Below the pieces are notes generated by a model, which was not told the origin of the DNA, searched no databases, and worked only from the letters and a program-made list of their open reading frames with translations. Below are positions 53,179-61,348 of a stretch of 64,000 bases of DNA, piece after piece. Every line of letters begins with the position of its first letter. The first letter of the stretch is position 1. Made by a program: the position numbers and the translations under genes. The stretch is from Olsenella sp. SW781 (GTDB taxonomy: Bacteria; Actinomycetota; Coriobacteriia; Coriobacteriales; Atopobiaceae): NCBI RefSeq assembly GCF_012027725.1, contig NZ_SJOU01000003.1, positions 62,001 through 126,000 of the forward strand, given 5' to 3'.

Positions 53179-54189
53179 CTACTCCCGCCCGCCGCGCAGG
53201 CGGTCGCGCACGTCGCGCACGCCCACGAGCGTGCGGTAGAACGCCCTCTTGAGCGGCAGGTCGCGGTCGGGGGCCACGGGGCGCACGCCGTCCTTGGCGA
53301 ACTTGGTCTTGAACTCGTTGAGGCCCATGATCGAGGGGGAGAACTCGCTGCCGATGCCCATCAGGTCGTACTCCGCAAGGCCGCGCGAGCCCAGCTCGCA
53401 GCACTCGAAGTACACGAGCTTGTCGGTCACGTGCAGGCGCATGGTGTCGCTGCGCGAGGCGCCGTAGTAGCGGGTGGCGCGGTTGCCGGAGATGGTCACG
53501 ATGGACCACGTGACCACGCGGCCCTCGTGGCGCCCGGCGAAGACGCGGCAGTGCTCGGGCCCGAGGATGCGGATCATGTCCTCGTAGTCGGAGATGGCGG
53601 CCGGCGTGAAGCCGTCGCGCTCGCCGGTCTCGCGCATGACGTCGTAGTACTCCTCGAAGGAGGCGAGCGCGAGCTCGGTCTCGTCCGCGCAGGTCGCGGG
53701 GCTCTCGCGCAGGGCCTTGCGGACGTCGCGGCGGCCGCGCGGCTTCATGCGGGAGAGGATGGCCTCGTCGCCGCCGGTGAGGTCGATGACCACCGTGGTG
53801 TCGTAGGGCACCGTGGAGAGGCAGGGGCTCGTCTCGGGCAGCTCGTGCGCCACGGCGAGGCGGGCGAAGACCTGCTTCTTGTCCCGCGCGCGGACGAAGT
53901 CGGCGAGGGCGGCGAGGGCGGCGGACTCCTGCTCGGCCGAGGGCGCCTCCGCCCAGACCGGGGCGTGGTGGCCGCGCAGGTAACGATAGCCGTGGGTCTC
54001 GTACTGCTGGAAGGAGGCCACGGCGAGCGTGCGGCCGCCCTCCTCGAGCGCGACGCAGCCCCAGTGGGAGCGGCCGGGGATCGTGGACTCGTAGTCCTGC
54101 CAGACGCCGAGCTGCTCGACCGGCGGATTGGGGTCGACCTCCGTCAGTGCCCGCTCGTACTCCTCGCGCGTAAGCTCTCTCACCTGCAT
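53179..54189 (-). CDS. FemAB/FemX-type peptidoglycan branching aminoacyltransferase
   Basis: A 336-residue member of the FemABX family, GNAT-like enzymes that add amino acids from aminoacyl-tRNA to lipid II. Two GNAT-like halves are suggested by GVWQDYESTIPGRSHWGCVA and by LMGIGSEFSPSIMGLNEFKTKFA near the C-terminus, which resembles the family's closing motif. No coiled-coil arm is seen. Its neighbour is an ATP-grasp enzyme that may add another bridge residue. Confidence 0.85.
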   Translation of the reverse strand: MQVRELTREEYERALTEVDPNPPVEQLGVWQDYESTIPGRSHWGCVALEEGGRTLAVASFQQYETHGYRYLRGHHAPVWAEAPSAEQESAALAALADFVRARDKKQVFARLAVAHELPETSPCLSTVPYDTTVVIDLTGGDEAILSRMKPRGRRDVRKALRESPATCADETELALASFEEYYDVMRETGERDGFTPAAISDYEDMIRILGPEHCRVFAGRHEGRVVTWSIVTISGNRATRYYGASRSDTMRLHVTDKLVYFECCELGSRGLAEYDLMGIGSEFSPSIMGLNEFKTKFAKDGVRPVAPDRDLPLKRAFYRTLVGVRDVRDRLRGGRE

Positions 54190-54300
54190 CTGGCGACGCT
54201 CCGTTCTCCGGTCCGGTTACTCCCCATCATCCTAACCCAGCCTCCGCGGTCGGGCGGGCCCGGAGGCGCGACTCCGCGAAACCCCCAGCGGCGGGGTCGT

Positions 54301-54411
54301 CGTGCCACCGGCGTCGGGCTTGTGCCACTGGCGTCAGGTTCGTTTGGCACGCGGGCCGCGCGTGCCAAACGAACCTGACGCCAGTGGCACAAGCCCGACG
54401 CCGGTGGCACG
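54301..54411. repeat. Inverted repeat with 53-base arms after the ATP-grasp gene
   Basis: Perfect arms at 54301-54353 and 54359-54411 with a five-base loop, one base from the ATP-grasp stop (54413). Each arm contains TGCCACTGGCGTCAGGTTCG, which recurs as a tandem direct repeat at 60844-60896 and as a variant at 37632. It may act as a terminator for the convergent reading on either side. Confidence 0.95.
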
Positions 54412-54412
54412 G

Positions 54413-55660
54413 CTAGCGGCGCCTGCCGAGGTAGCGGTCGAACTTCTCGTACTGGCGCGCGGAGCGCAGGTGCGCCCAGAACCGGTGGGCGATCGTGTCG
54501 GGGGCGTAGTCGAAGGGCGACGCGGCCCTCCCCTCGCGGATGAGGCCGAGGGCGCGCTCGCGCAGGGCGTCGTCGGCGACGAAGTCGCGGACCACGCGCG
54601 CGGGCACGAGGGTGTAGAGCGCGTCGCGGTAGGCCTCCTCGTAGGGCAGCTCACGTCCGAGCACGTAGTCCTCCACGATGAGGCGCGCGAAGTTCACCCC
54701 GCCGAGCGCCATGTACCAGGTGTTGGCGCCGGGACGCACGTTCACCTCGAAGAACTTGTAGGTGCCGTCGCGCTCGTCGTACTTCGCGTCGAAGTTGGCG
54801 AAGCCCCGGTAGCCCACGCGCTCGCAGAAGCGGCGCGCGTCCTCGACGAGCTGGTCGCAGCGCTCGAGCAGGATGCACACGGGGTTACCGATGCGGGCCG
54901 GCGAGTGGTCCTGGAGCACGACGCGCCCGCCCGAGACCGCGACCAGGCGGCCCGAGGCGTCGGAGTAGGTGGTGAGCGAGCGGATGGCGTCGTCCTCGCC
55001 GGGGACGAAGTCCTGCACCACGAGCTCGCGGTCGTAGCCGGCGTCGTGGAGCAGGCCGAAGACGCGCGCGAGGCCGGCGGGGTCGTGCACCTCGTAGACC
55101 TTCTCCTTGCCCGGGAAGTCCATGAGGTCGTAGCGGGCCGAGTTGGAGGGCTTGGCCACGAGCGGGTATGGGAGCCCCGCCGGGTCGAGCGGCAGCTCGG
55201 GGAGCGCGCAGTCGAACGACCAGGTCTTGGGGTACGCCATGCCGAGCTCCTCGCAGAGCTCGTAGAAGCGGCCCTTCTGCGTGATGTCGTCGAGCAGGGC
55301 GAAGTCGTTGTACGGCACGACGAACCACTGCTCGAGCTCCTCCTTGTGGCGCGAGATGATCCGCACGTGCCAGTCGGCGCTGCCGAGCAGCAGGGCGACT
55401 TTCCCCTCGCCCGCGAGGCGCGCGCCGAGCTCGCGCAGGAGCGCCACGATGGCGTCCTCGCCCTCGGACATGGCGGGCTCGACGTGGTAGTCGACGAAGC
55501 GGCTCGAGGAGGTCACCTTGACGTCCACGCCGGAGTAGACCGTCGTGGTGACGCCGTAGGCCTCGTGGAAGCAGCGCGCGTACGAGTACGCGAGGACGTC
55601 CCCGCCGAGCACGATGGGCGTGAGGCGGCCTGCGAGCTCCCCCTCGGTGATGCGATCCAT
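54413..55660 (-). CDS. ATP-grasp ligase, possibly a cell-wall bridge-forming enzyme
   Basis: A 415-residue ATP-grasp protein. The N-terminal pre-ATP-grasp part (GGDVLAYSYARCFHEAYG) is followed by the ATP-binding core with YPLVAKPSN (about 180), ELVVQDFVPGEDDAI and the metal-binding FFEVNVRPGANTW near 325. This layout resembles the D-aspartate ligase (Asl) group that adds D-Asp to peptidoglycan. The FemX-like gene downstream agrees with a cell-wall role, but the substrate is inferred. Confidence 0.7.
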   Translation of the reverse strand: MDRITEGELAGRLTPIVLGGDVLAYSYARCFHEAYGVTTTVYSGVDVKVTSSSRFVDYHVEPAMSEGEDAIVALLRELGARLAGEGKVALLLGSADWHVRIISRHKEELEQWFVVPYNDFALLDDITQKGRFYELCEELGMAYPKTWSFDCALPELPLDPAGLPYPLVAKPSNSARYDLMDFPGKEKVYEVHDPAGLARVFGLLHDAGYDRELVVQDFVPGEDDAIRSLTTYSDASGRLVAVSGGRVVLQDHSPARIGNPVCILLERCDQLVEDARRFCERVGYRGFANFDAKYDERDGTYKFFEVNVRPGANTWYMALGGVNFARLIVEDYVLGRELPYEEAYRDALYTLVPARVVRDFVADDALRERALGLIREGRAASPFDYAPDTIAHRFWAHLRSARQYEKFDRYLGRRR

Positions 55661-55799
55661 GTCAGAACCTCCTGGCTGTGATGGCGAGAAGAACGCGCGG
55701 CTGGACGCGCGGCTCGCCAGCTTGACGGTTTTCGCGCACAATCCGACATGCGCGACAATTTTACCTGGCCACATACATTGTGGTACCGGATTCTGCGCG

Positions 55800-56993
55800 T
55801 TATTCGGCGCCCCCCGCGAGCGCGGCGCGGACGGCGTCGGCGGCCCGGCGGGCGCCCGCGGCGCCCACGTCGGCAGGGAGGGCGGCGCAGGTGGCGACGA
55901 GCCGCTCGTGGACCGGCAGGCCGGAGCGGTCGGGCGGCACGCGGAACGCGGCGGCGTCGAGGACGCCCGGGCCGAGCTCGGGGCGGTACCACGCCTCGGC
56001 GAAGAGCCCGGCGGCGCAGACCCCCGCGACGACGCGGTCCGCCGCGCGCGTGTCCGGCGCGAGGACCGGGTAGCGCAGGAGCGGCTGGGAGGGCCCCTCG
56101 AGGGCGGCGGGGAGCGTGTCTGCGCCGTCGACGCCGCCGAGCGCCGCGCGGTACGCCTCGACCGTCTCGCGCCGCAGGGCCTCGGCCTCGTCGAGGCCGG
56201 CGAGCGCGGCGAGGGCGCGCTCGCACACCCATGCGGAGGCGCGGACGGGGCCGCGCGCGGCGGCGCCTAGGCGCTCCTGCTCGCTCACGGCCGGCTCCAT
56301 CGCGCCGGAGGAGACGAGCGCGCGGCGCAGGGATGCGGAGACGCCCGCGGGCAGGTGTGCGAGGACGCGGTTCTCGGTGCGGTAGCGCCGGGCGAGGGCG
56401 TCCAGGCGCGCGGGCGGCTCCGACAGCGCGGCGAGGGCGTCGCGGACGGCGCGGACGAGCCCGGAGAGCGGGCTCGCGGGGTTCACCCACACGGCGCCGC
56501 CGAAGTGCGTGGGCAGGATCTTCTCGACGCCGAACGAGTGGACCGAGACGTCCGCGACGGGCTCGCCCGACGCGTCTCTCGCCATGCGGCAGACGCAGTG
56601 GGCGCTGTCCTCGACCACGAGCGCCCCCGCGGCATGGGCGCGACGGGCGAGCTCCTCGGACTCGGCGTCGTCGACGATGCCGTAGGTGTGCTGGAGCATC
56701 ACGGCGCGCGTGCCGGCGGGCGGGTCGAGCCGCTCCGGGTCGAGCGAGGCCGTGCGGGCGGAGACGTCTCGGTAGACGGGCGCGAGCCCGGCGGCCACGA
56801 TGGGGACGACGGCCGTGAGGCAGGTGAAGAGCTGCGTCACGACCACGCCCTCCCCCGTCGCGGGACGCAGCGCCGACAGGGCGGCCTGCATGCCGTAGCG
56901 GGCCTTGAAGACGCAGAACCAGTCCTCGGGCATCGTGCCGGTGCGCTCCGCGAGCGCGCGGGCGAGGGCCTCCTCTGCGGGGGTGCGGGCCAT
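55800..56993 (-). CDS. DegT/DnrJ/EryC1/StrS-family PLP aminotransferase
   Basis: A 397-residue PLP enzyme. The PLP Lys is in SVHSFGVEKILPTHFGG (about 185-200), the cofactor Asp-Ser-Ala-His in VVEDSAHCV, and the N-terminal FKARYGMQAALSAL corresponds to the family's GTxALxxAL region in altered form. Members aminate nucleotide sugars for surface glycans; the neighbours MurJ and NlpC/P60 support an envelope role. ATG 56993 lies after AAGGAG. Confidence 0.82.
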   Translation of the reverse strand: MARTPAEEALARALAERTGTMPEDWFCVFKARYGMQAALSALRPATGEGVVVTQLFTCLTAVVPIVAAGLAPVYRDVSARTASLDPERLDPPAGTRAVMLQHTYGIVDDAESEELARRAHAAGALVVEDSAHCVCRMARDASGEPVADVSVHSFGVEKILPTHFGGAVWVNPASPLSGLVRAVRDALAALSEPPARLDALARRYRTENRVLAHLPAGVSASLRRALVSSGAMEPAVSEQERLGAAARGPVRASAWVCERALAALAGLDEAEALRRETVEAYRAALGGVDGADTLPAALEGPSQPLLRYPVLAPDTRAADRVVAGVCAAGLFAEAWYRPELGPGVLDAAAFRVPPDRSGLPVHERLVATCAALPADVGAAGARRAADAVRAALAGGAE

Positions 56994-57019
56994 GGGGGCT
57001 CCTTTCGGAACGGGTCGGG

Positions 57020-58954
57020 CTAGGCGGCGCGCCGACGCGCGAGGCGCGAGAGCATGCCGGTCACGAACGACGCCTCGGGCAGACGCAGGGCCGCCGCGAG
57101 GCCGAAGGTCACCACGAGGGCGGGGACGCCGCCGGCGACCGCGTAGGCGAGCGCCTGGGCCATCCCGGAGCCGAGCGGGCCCGCGAGCGCCTGCAGGCCG
57201 AGGAGGATGGAGCCTCCCACGACGGCGCCCGCCGCGCCGAGGGCAAAGGCGCGCAGGAAGGCGACGACCATGTCGCGCATCCCGATGCGGCCGAGTTCGC
57301 GACGCAGGAAGAGCAGGATGACGAAGTCGATGGAGACGAAGAAGAACGTGGAGCTGAAGCCCACGAAGTTGAGGCCGAAGACGGGCGTGAGCCAGAGGCA
57401 GAGCACGATCTGGATCGTGCCCGCGATGCACTCCGCCACCGCGAAGAGGATCATGCGGCGCAGGGCCGAGCAGGCCTTCTGGAGATAGGTGGCAAGGCCG
57501 TAGCCCGGCAGCGAGACGGAGAGCCACGCTATGTACGCGGCGAGGTCGCCCACGGCCTGGACGTCCATGTTGCCGCCGCCGAGCAGCCGCGCGAGGCACG
57601 GCGAGAAGACCACGAGGTACATGGCGAAGGGGACGAGCATGAAGAGGATCTTGCCCGTGCCGCCGGCGAGGCCGCGCACGAAGCTCGGCAGGTCGTCTCG
57701 GGCGACCGAGGTGGAGAGCTCGGTGAACATGGCGGTGGTGATGGGGATGGCGAAGACGGAGTACGGCAGCATGTACCACATGCGCGCATAGTAGGCGATG
57801 GAGGCGCCGCTCGCCGTCGCGGAGAGGGCGCAGTTCGTCTGGATCGAGGTGGTGGCGAAGGAGACGAGCGTCACGATGAGCGTGGGCGCGCCGATGGAGA
57901 CGGTCTCGCGCAGGCACGGGTCGTGCAGGTCGATCCTCAGGCGCAGGCGCACGCCGTGGCGCAGGAGCGCCGGCACCTGCATGAGGACCTGCGAGAGCAC
58001 GCCGAGCGGGCTGCCCACGGCGAGCGTGAGCAGGGCGAGCTGGGGGTTCTTGTCCGCGAGCAGGCCATAGGCGAGGAAGGACGCCGTGGTCACCACGTTG
58101 TTGGCGATGGGCGCGGCGGTGCTCCAGAGGTAGTCGCGCTCGGCGTTGAGCACGCCCGAGATGATGGACGAGAGGGCGTAGAGCACGATGGAGATGGCGA
58201 AGAACCGGAAGAAGTAGACCGAGAGGCCGGCGTCGAACTCCTCGCTCGCGCTGAACGACTGCGTCCAGATGACCTGCTCGGCAAAGGCGAAGGCGGCCAC
58301 CGCGAGGACGCCCATGAGCAGGACGACGAGCGAGAGGAGGTTGGAGGCGTAGGCCGTGGCCCCCTCGCGGCCGGCGCGCTTCTTCGCCGAGACGTAGACC
58401 GGCAGGAACGCCGTCACGAGCATGCCGCCCATCACGAGCTCGTAGAGCTGGTTCGGGAGGTTGTTGGCCACGGTGAACGCGCTCGCCGTCATGGTGGCGC
58501 CAAGGCCGATCGCCTGGGCCCAGGTGCGCATGAAGCCCGTGATGCGGCTGATGATGACGAGGCCGCTCATCATCGCGGCGGAGCGGCCGACGGCCTCCTC
58601 GCTCGCGACGTCGTCCTCCCCGTCATGGGCGGACTCCGCGCGCAGGGTGCCCGTGACCTCCGCCTCGTCCTCCTCGGGAGAGGCAACGGGCCCGGGCTCG
58701 GCGGCGGGGCGAGCCGCGTGGCGGCCGCGCGGGGCGAGGGGGGCCGCCTCGCCCCGCGCGGCATGGGACGGGCGACCGGGCTCGGGCCTGGACGGGACGC
58801 GCCCGGCGCGGGCCGCCTCCACGTAGATCATCGTGTCGTCGGGCGAGGCCGGCCGCGGCGCCGCCGCGTGCCGGGGCCGGAGAGGACGCCCGGCAGCTCC
58901 GCCAGGCGAGAAGTGCGCGCCGCGCGCGGGGATGTCGGTTGTCTCGTGCTCCAT
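57020..58954 (-). CDS. murJ: Lipid II flippase MurJ with long N-terminal extension
   Basis: MviN/MurJ transporter that moves lipid II across the membrane. About 14 membrane segments fill residues 130-640, starting at SAAMMSGLVIISRITGFMRT, with NLPNQLYELVMGGMLVTAF typical of the family. The first 125 residues are a disordered Pro/Arg/Ala/Glu-rich extension absent from E. coli MurJ; extended cytoplasmic parts occur in some actinobacterial MurJ. ATG 58954 follows GAGAAGGACGG, a decamer copy that may serve as the ribosome-binding site. Confidence 0.9.
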   Translation of the reverse strand: MEHETTDIPARGAHFSPGGAAGRPLRPRHAAAPRPASPDDTMIYVEAARAGRVPSRPEPGRPSHAARGEAAPLAPRGRHAARPAAEPGPVASPEEDEAEVTGTLRAESAHDGEDDVASEEAVGRSAAMMSGLVIISRITGFMRTWAQAIGLGATMTASAFTVANNLPNQLYELVMGGMLVTAFLPVYVSAKKRAGREGATAYASNLLSLVVLLMGVLAVAAFAFAEQVIWTQSFSASEEFDAGLSVYFFRFFAISIVLYALSSIISGVLNAERDYLWSTAAPIANNVVTTASFLAYGLLADKNPQLALLTLAVGSPLGVLSQVLMQVPALLRHGVRLRLRIDLHDPCLRETVSIGAPTLIVTLVSFATTSIQTNCALSATASGASIAYYARMWYMLPYSVFAIPITTAMFTELSTSVARDDLPSFVRGLAGGTGKILFMLVPFAMYLVVFSPCLARLLGGGNMDVQAVGDLAAYIAWLSVSLPGYGLATYLQKACSALRRMILFAVAECIAGTIQIVLCLWLTPVFGLNFVGFSSTFFFVSIDFVILLFLRRELGRIGMRDMVVAFLRAFALGAAGAVVGGSILLGLQALAGPLGSGMAQALAYAVAGGVPALVVTFGLAAALRLPEASFVTGMLSRLARRRAA

Positions 58955-59070
58955 GTGACCGTCCTTCTCGGCACCCGCGCTGCCGGGTGCCCCATACGTA
59001 CGGCCCCGAGGCTTCGAAGGCGCCTCGGGGCCGAGTCTCTCCCGCACGTGCTCTCCGGGCAGGTGGCTCG

Positions 59071-60354
59071 CTAGACGATGGAGCCGCCGCCCATGAAGCC
59101 GTTGACGAAGTACATGCTGCGCACCTGGACGCCGCCGCCCGGGACGGAGTCGATCACGCAGCCGTTGCCGACGTAGATGCCCACGTGGCCGGGCGCGCGC
59201 CCGCCGTAGCGGTAGAAGACGAGGTCGCCGTACTTGAGCGAGCCCGCGTTGGTGGTGTACGTGCCGCGCGAGACGACCTGCGAGTAGAGGGTCTCGGGGC
59301 TGTTGGAGTTGGTGGGCAGGCCGAGCGCGTAGTCCACGACGCCCGAGCAGGTGAAGTACGAGCTCGAGGGGCTGCCGGTCCAGACGTAGCCGCTCCAGCT
59401 GTAGCCGGAGCCGATGATGTTGTAGGCGCGGGCCACCATGGCGCTCGCGGAGCCGGTGGGCGCGGAGCTGCCGCCGCTGGAGGAGCCGCCGTTGCTGGAG
59501 CTGCCGCCGTTGGAGGAGGAGCCGCCGTTGTTGGACGACCCACCGTTGTCGGTGGAGCCTCCGTTGCTGGAGCCGCCGTTGCTGGTGGAGCCGCCGTCGT
59601 TGGCGGAGCCGCCCTCCTCGGAGCCACCCTGGGCCTGCTGCTCCTGCTCGGCGGCCGCGGCGGCCTCCTGCTCGGCGAGGCGCTGGGCCTCCTCGGCGGC
59701 CTGGCGGGCCTCCTCCTCGGCGGCCTTGCGCGCGGCCTCCTCCTCGGCGGCGATGGCCTGCTTGACCTCGTCGGAGAGCTGGTCGTAGTAGGCCTGGGCG
59801 TCCGCCGCCGCGGCGTTCACCTCGTCGGTCTTGGCCTGCTGGTCGGAGACGAGCTGCTCCTGCTGGGTCTTCTGCTCCTCCAGGCTGGAGCGGCTCTCCT
59901 CGAGCGAGGTGGTCAGCGTCTTGATCTGGTCGATGGCCTCCTGCTTCTGGTCCGCGATCGAGCTCGCGTAGTGGACGTTGGTGATGAGCTCGTTGAAGTC
60001 GGCGGAGTTGAGCAGCAGCGTGAGCAGGTCGGCCTCTCCACCCTTGTACTGCATGGCGATGAGGTTGCCGAGCTGCTTCTGCGTGTCGGCGAGCTGGACC
60101 TGCTGGTCGGCGATGTCGGTCTCGAGCTGATCGATCTGGGCGTTGGTCTCGTTGAGGTCGTTGGTGACGCTCACGAGGTCGTTGTTGGCCTGCTCGGCGG
60201 AGGAGTAGAGCGAGTGAAGCTGCGCCTCGGCCTGGTCGAGCTCGGACTGGAGCTCGGCGGACGTGGCGGCCAGGGCCGGCATCGGGGCGAGCCCGAGCCC
60301 AAGGGTCAGCACGATTGCGGAGGCGACGGACGCGCCGCGCGTGCGAAGTGACAT
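59071..60354 (-). CDS. Secreted NlpC/P60 peptidoglycan hydrolase with coiled coil
   Basis: Endopeptidase of the RipA/CwlO style, 427 residues from ATG 60354. A signal peptide ends near ALA at residue 29. A long coiled coil (about 32-235, many Gln/Glu/Asp heptads) is followed by an Ala/Glu helix, a flexible linker of Gly-Gly-Ser-Asn repeats (about 245-295) and the NlpC/P60 domain. The catalytic Cys is in YFTCSGVVDY and the His in GHVGIYVG. The coiled coil probably keeps the domain inactive until a partner such as FtsEX binds, by analogy. Confidence 0.9.
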   Translation of the reverse strand: MSLRTRGASVASAIVLTLGLGLAPMPALAATSAELQSELDQAEAQLHSLYSSAEQANNDLVSVTNDLNETNAQIDQLETDIADQQVQLADTQKQLGNLIAMQYKGGEADLLTLLLNSADFNELITNVHYASSIADQKQEAIDQIKTLTTSLEESRSSLEEQKTQQEQLVSDQQAKTDEVNAAAADAQAYYDQLSDEVKQAIAAEEEAARKAAEEEARQAAEEAQRLAEQEAAAAAEQEQQAQGGSEEGGSANDGGSTSNGGSSNGGSTDNGGSSNNGGSSSNGGSSSNGGSSSGGSSAPTGSASAMVARAYNIIGSGYSWSGYVWTGSPSSSYFTCSGVVDYALGLPTNSNSPETLYSQVVSRGTYTTNAGSLKYGDLVFYRYGGRAPGHVGIYVGNGCVIDSVPGGGVQVRSMYFVNGFMGGGSIV

Positions 60355-60508
60355 AGGACGCTCCTTACGTGTTCTTTCCTTCATCATGGCCTGTGCGTCT
60401 GGGGACCATGCCTGTTCGTCATACTAGCAGTACCGCAGGCGAGTGGGAGCCATTCCACCTCGGCTCCACAGACATGAATCGGGAAAGGGGCGCCCCGCGC
60501 GCACGGCC

Positions 60509-60826
60509 TCAGCGGTGCCGCGCGTCGAGCTCGCCCGCGAGCTCCCCCACGCTGACGCCGTAGCGCTCGAGCGTGACGAGCAGGTGGTAGACGAGGTCCG
60601 CCGCCTCGTAGCGGATGTGGTCGTGGTCGCGGTCCTTGCAGGCCATGACGACCTCGGTGGCCTCCTCGGTCACCTTCTTGAGGAGGCTGTCCTCCTTGCC
60701 CTGCAGCAGGCGCGCCGTGTAGGAGGACTCCGGGGAGGCCTCGCGCCGCCCGTGGATGACGCGCGCGAGTCCCTCGATCGTCTCGCCGATGTTCCCATCG
60801 GTCACGTTGGCGGTTCTCTCCCCCAT
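60509..60826 (-). CDS. hisE: Phosphoribosyl-ATP pyrophosphatase
   Basis: Second enzyme of histidine synthesis, 105 residues. The MazG-like motif LLKKVTEEATEVVMACKD with the metal-binding glutamates and YEAADLVYHLLV are typical. ATG 60826 follows GGAGGGG. HisE and HisI are separate here, not fused as HisIE. Confidence 0.94.
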   Translation of the reverse strand: MGERTANVTDGNIGETIEGLARVIHGRREASPESSYTARLLQGKEDSLLKKVTEEATEVVMACKDRDHDHIRYEAADLVYHLLVTLERYGVSVGELAGELDARHR

Positions 60827-60843
60827 GGCCCCTCCTCGACTCG

Positions 60844-60896
60844 TGCCACTGGCGTCAGGTTCGTTTGGCATGCCACTGGCGTCAGGTTCGTTTGGC
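60844..60896. repeat. Tandem direct repeat between hisI and hisE
   Basis: Two identical 26-base copies (60844-60869 and 60871-60896) beginning TGCCACTGGCGTCAGGTTCG. The same word makes up the arms of the 54301-54411 inverted repeat. Here the copies face the same way, so no hairpin forms from the pair. Confidence 0.93.
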
Positions 60897-60920
60897 TCGC
60901 CTGGCCTGCCCGGCGCGCCC

Positions 60921-61295
60921 CTAGGCGAGCGCGCGATAGAAGCAGCTGCGGTGCCCCGTGTGGCACGCGGGGCCCGGCGAGTCCACCTCGACGAGCAGCG
61001 TGTCCGCGTCGCAGTCCACGAGCACGCGGCGCACCCTCTGCACGTTGCCGCTCGTGGCGCCCTTGTTCCAGAGCTCTTGCCTGCTGCGGCTCCAGAACCA
61101 CGTGGTGCCGGTCTCCAGCGTGAGCCGCAGCGACTCCTCGCTCATCCACGCGACCATGAGCACCTCGCCGGTGCCCTCCTGCTGGACGACGGCGGGCACG
61201 AGGCCGCGCTCGTCGAAGCGGACGCCCGCGGCCCCGGGCGCGGCTACCTCGAGCGGCTCGCCCGCGTAGGTATAATCGACGGAAATCTCGGACAC
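60921..61295 (-). CDS. hisI: Phosphoribosyl-AMP cyclohydrolase
   Basis: Third enzyme of histidine synthesis, 124 residues. [20 protein letters not shown] and [10 protein letters not shown], followed by the zinc-binding CHTGHRSCF, are diagnostic. GTG 61295 lies four bases after GGAGG. The hisF gene ends 2.6 kb upstream at 63878; the genes between them are not related to histidine. Confidence 0.94.
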   Translation of the reverse strand: MSEISVDYTYAGEPLEVAAPGAAGVRFDERGLVPAVVQQEGTGEVLMVAWMSEESLRLTLETGTTWFWSRSRQELWNKGATSGNVQRVRRVLVDCDADTLLVEVDSPGPACHTGHRSCFYRALA

Positions 61296-61348
61296 GACGC
61301 CTCCTCTCGCGTGCCCAGTGTAGCGCGCGGGGGCAAGGGAGCCGCCCC

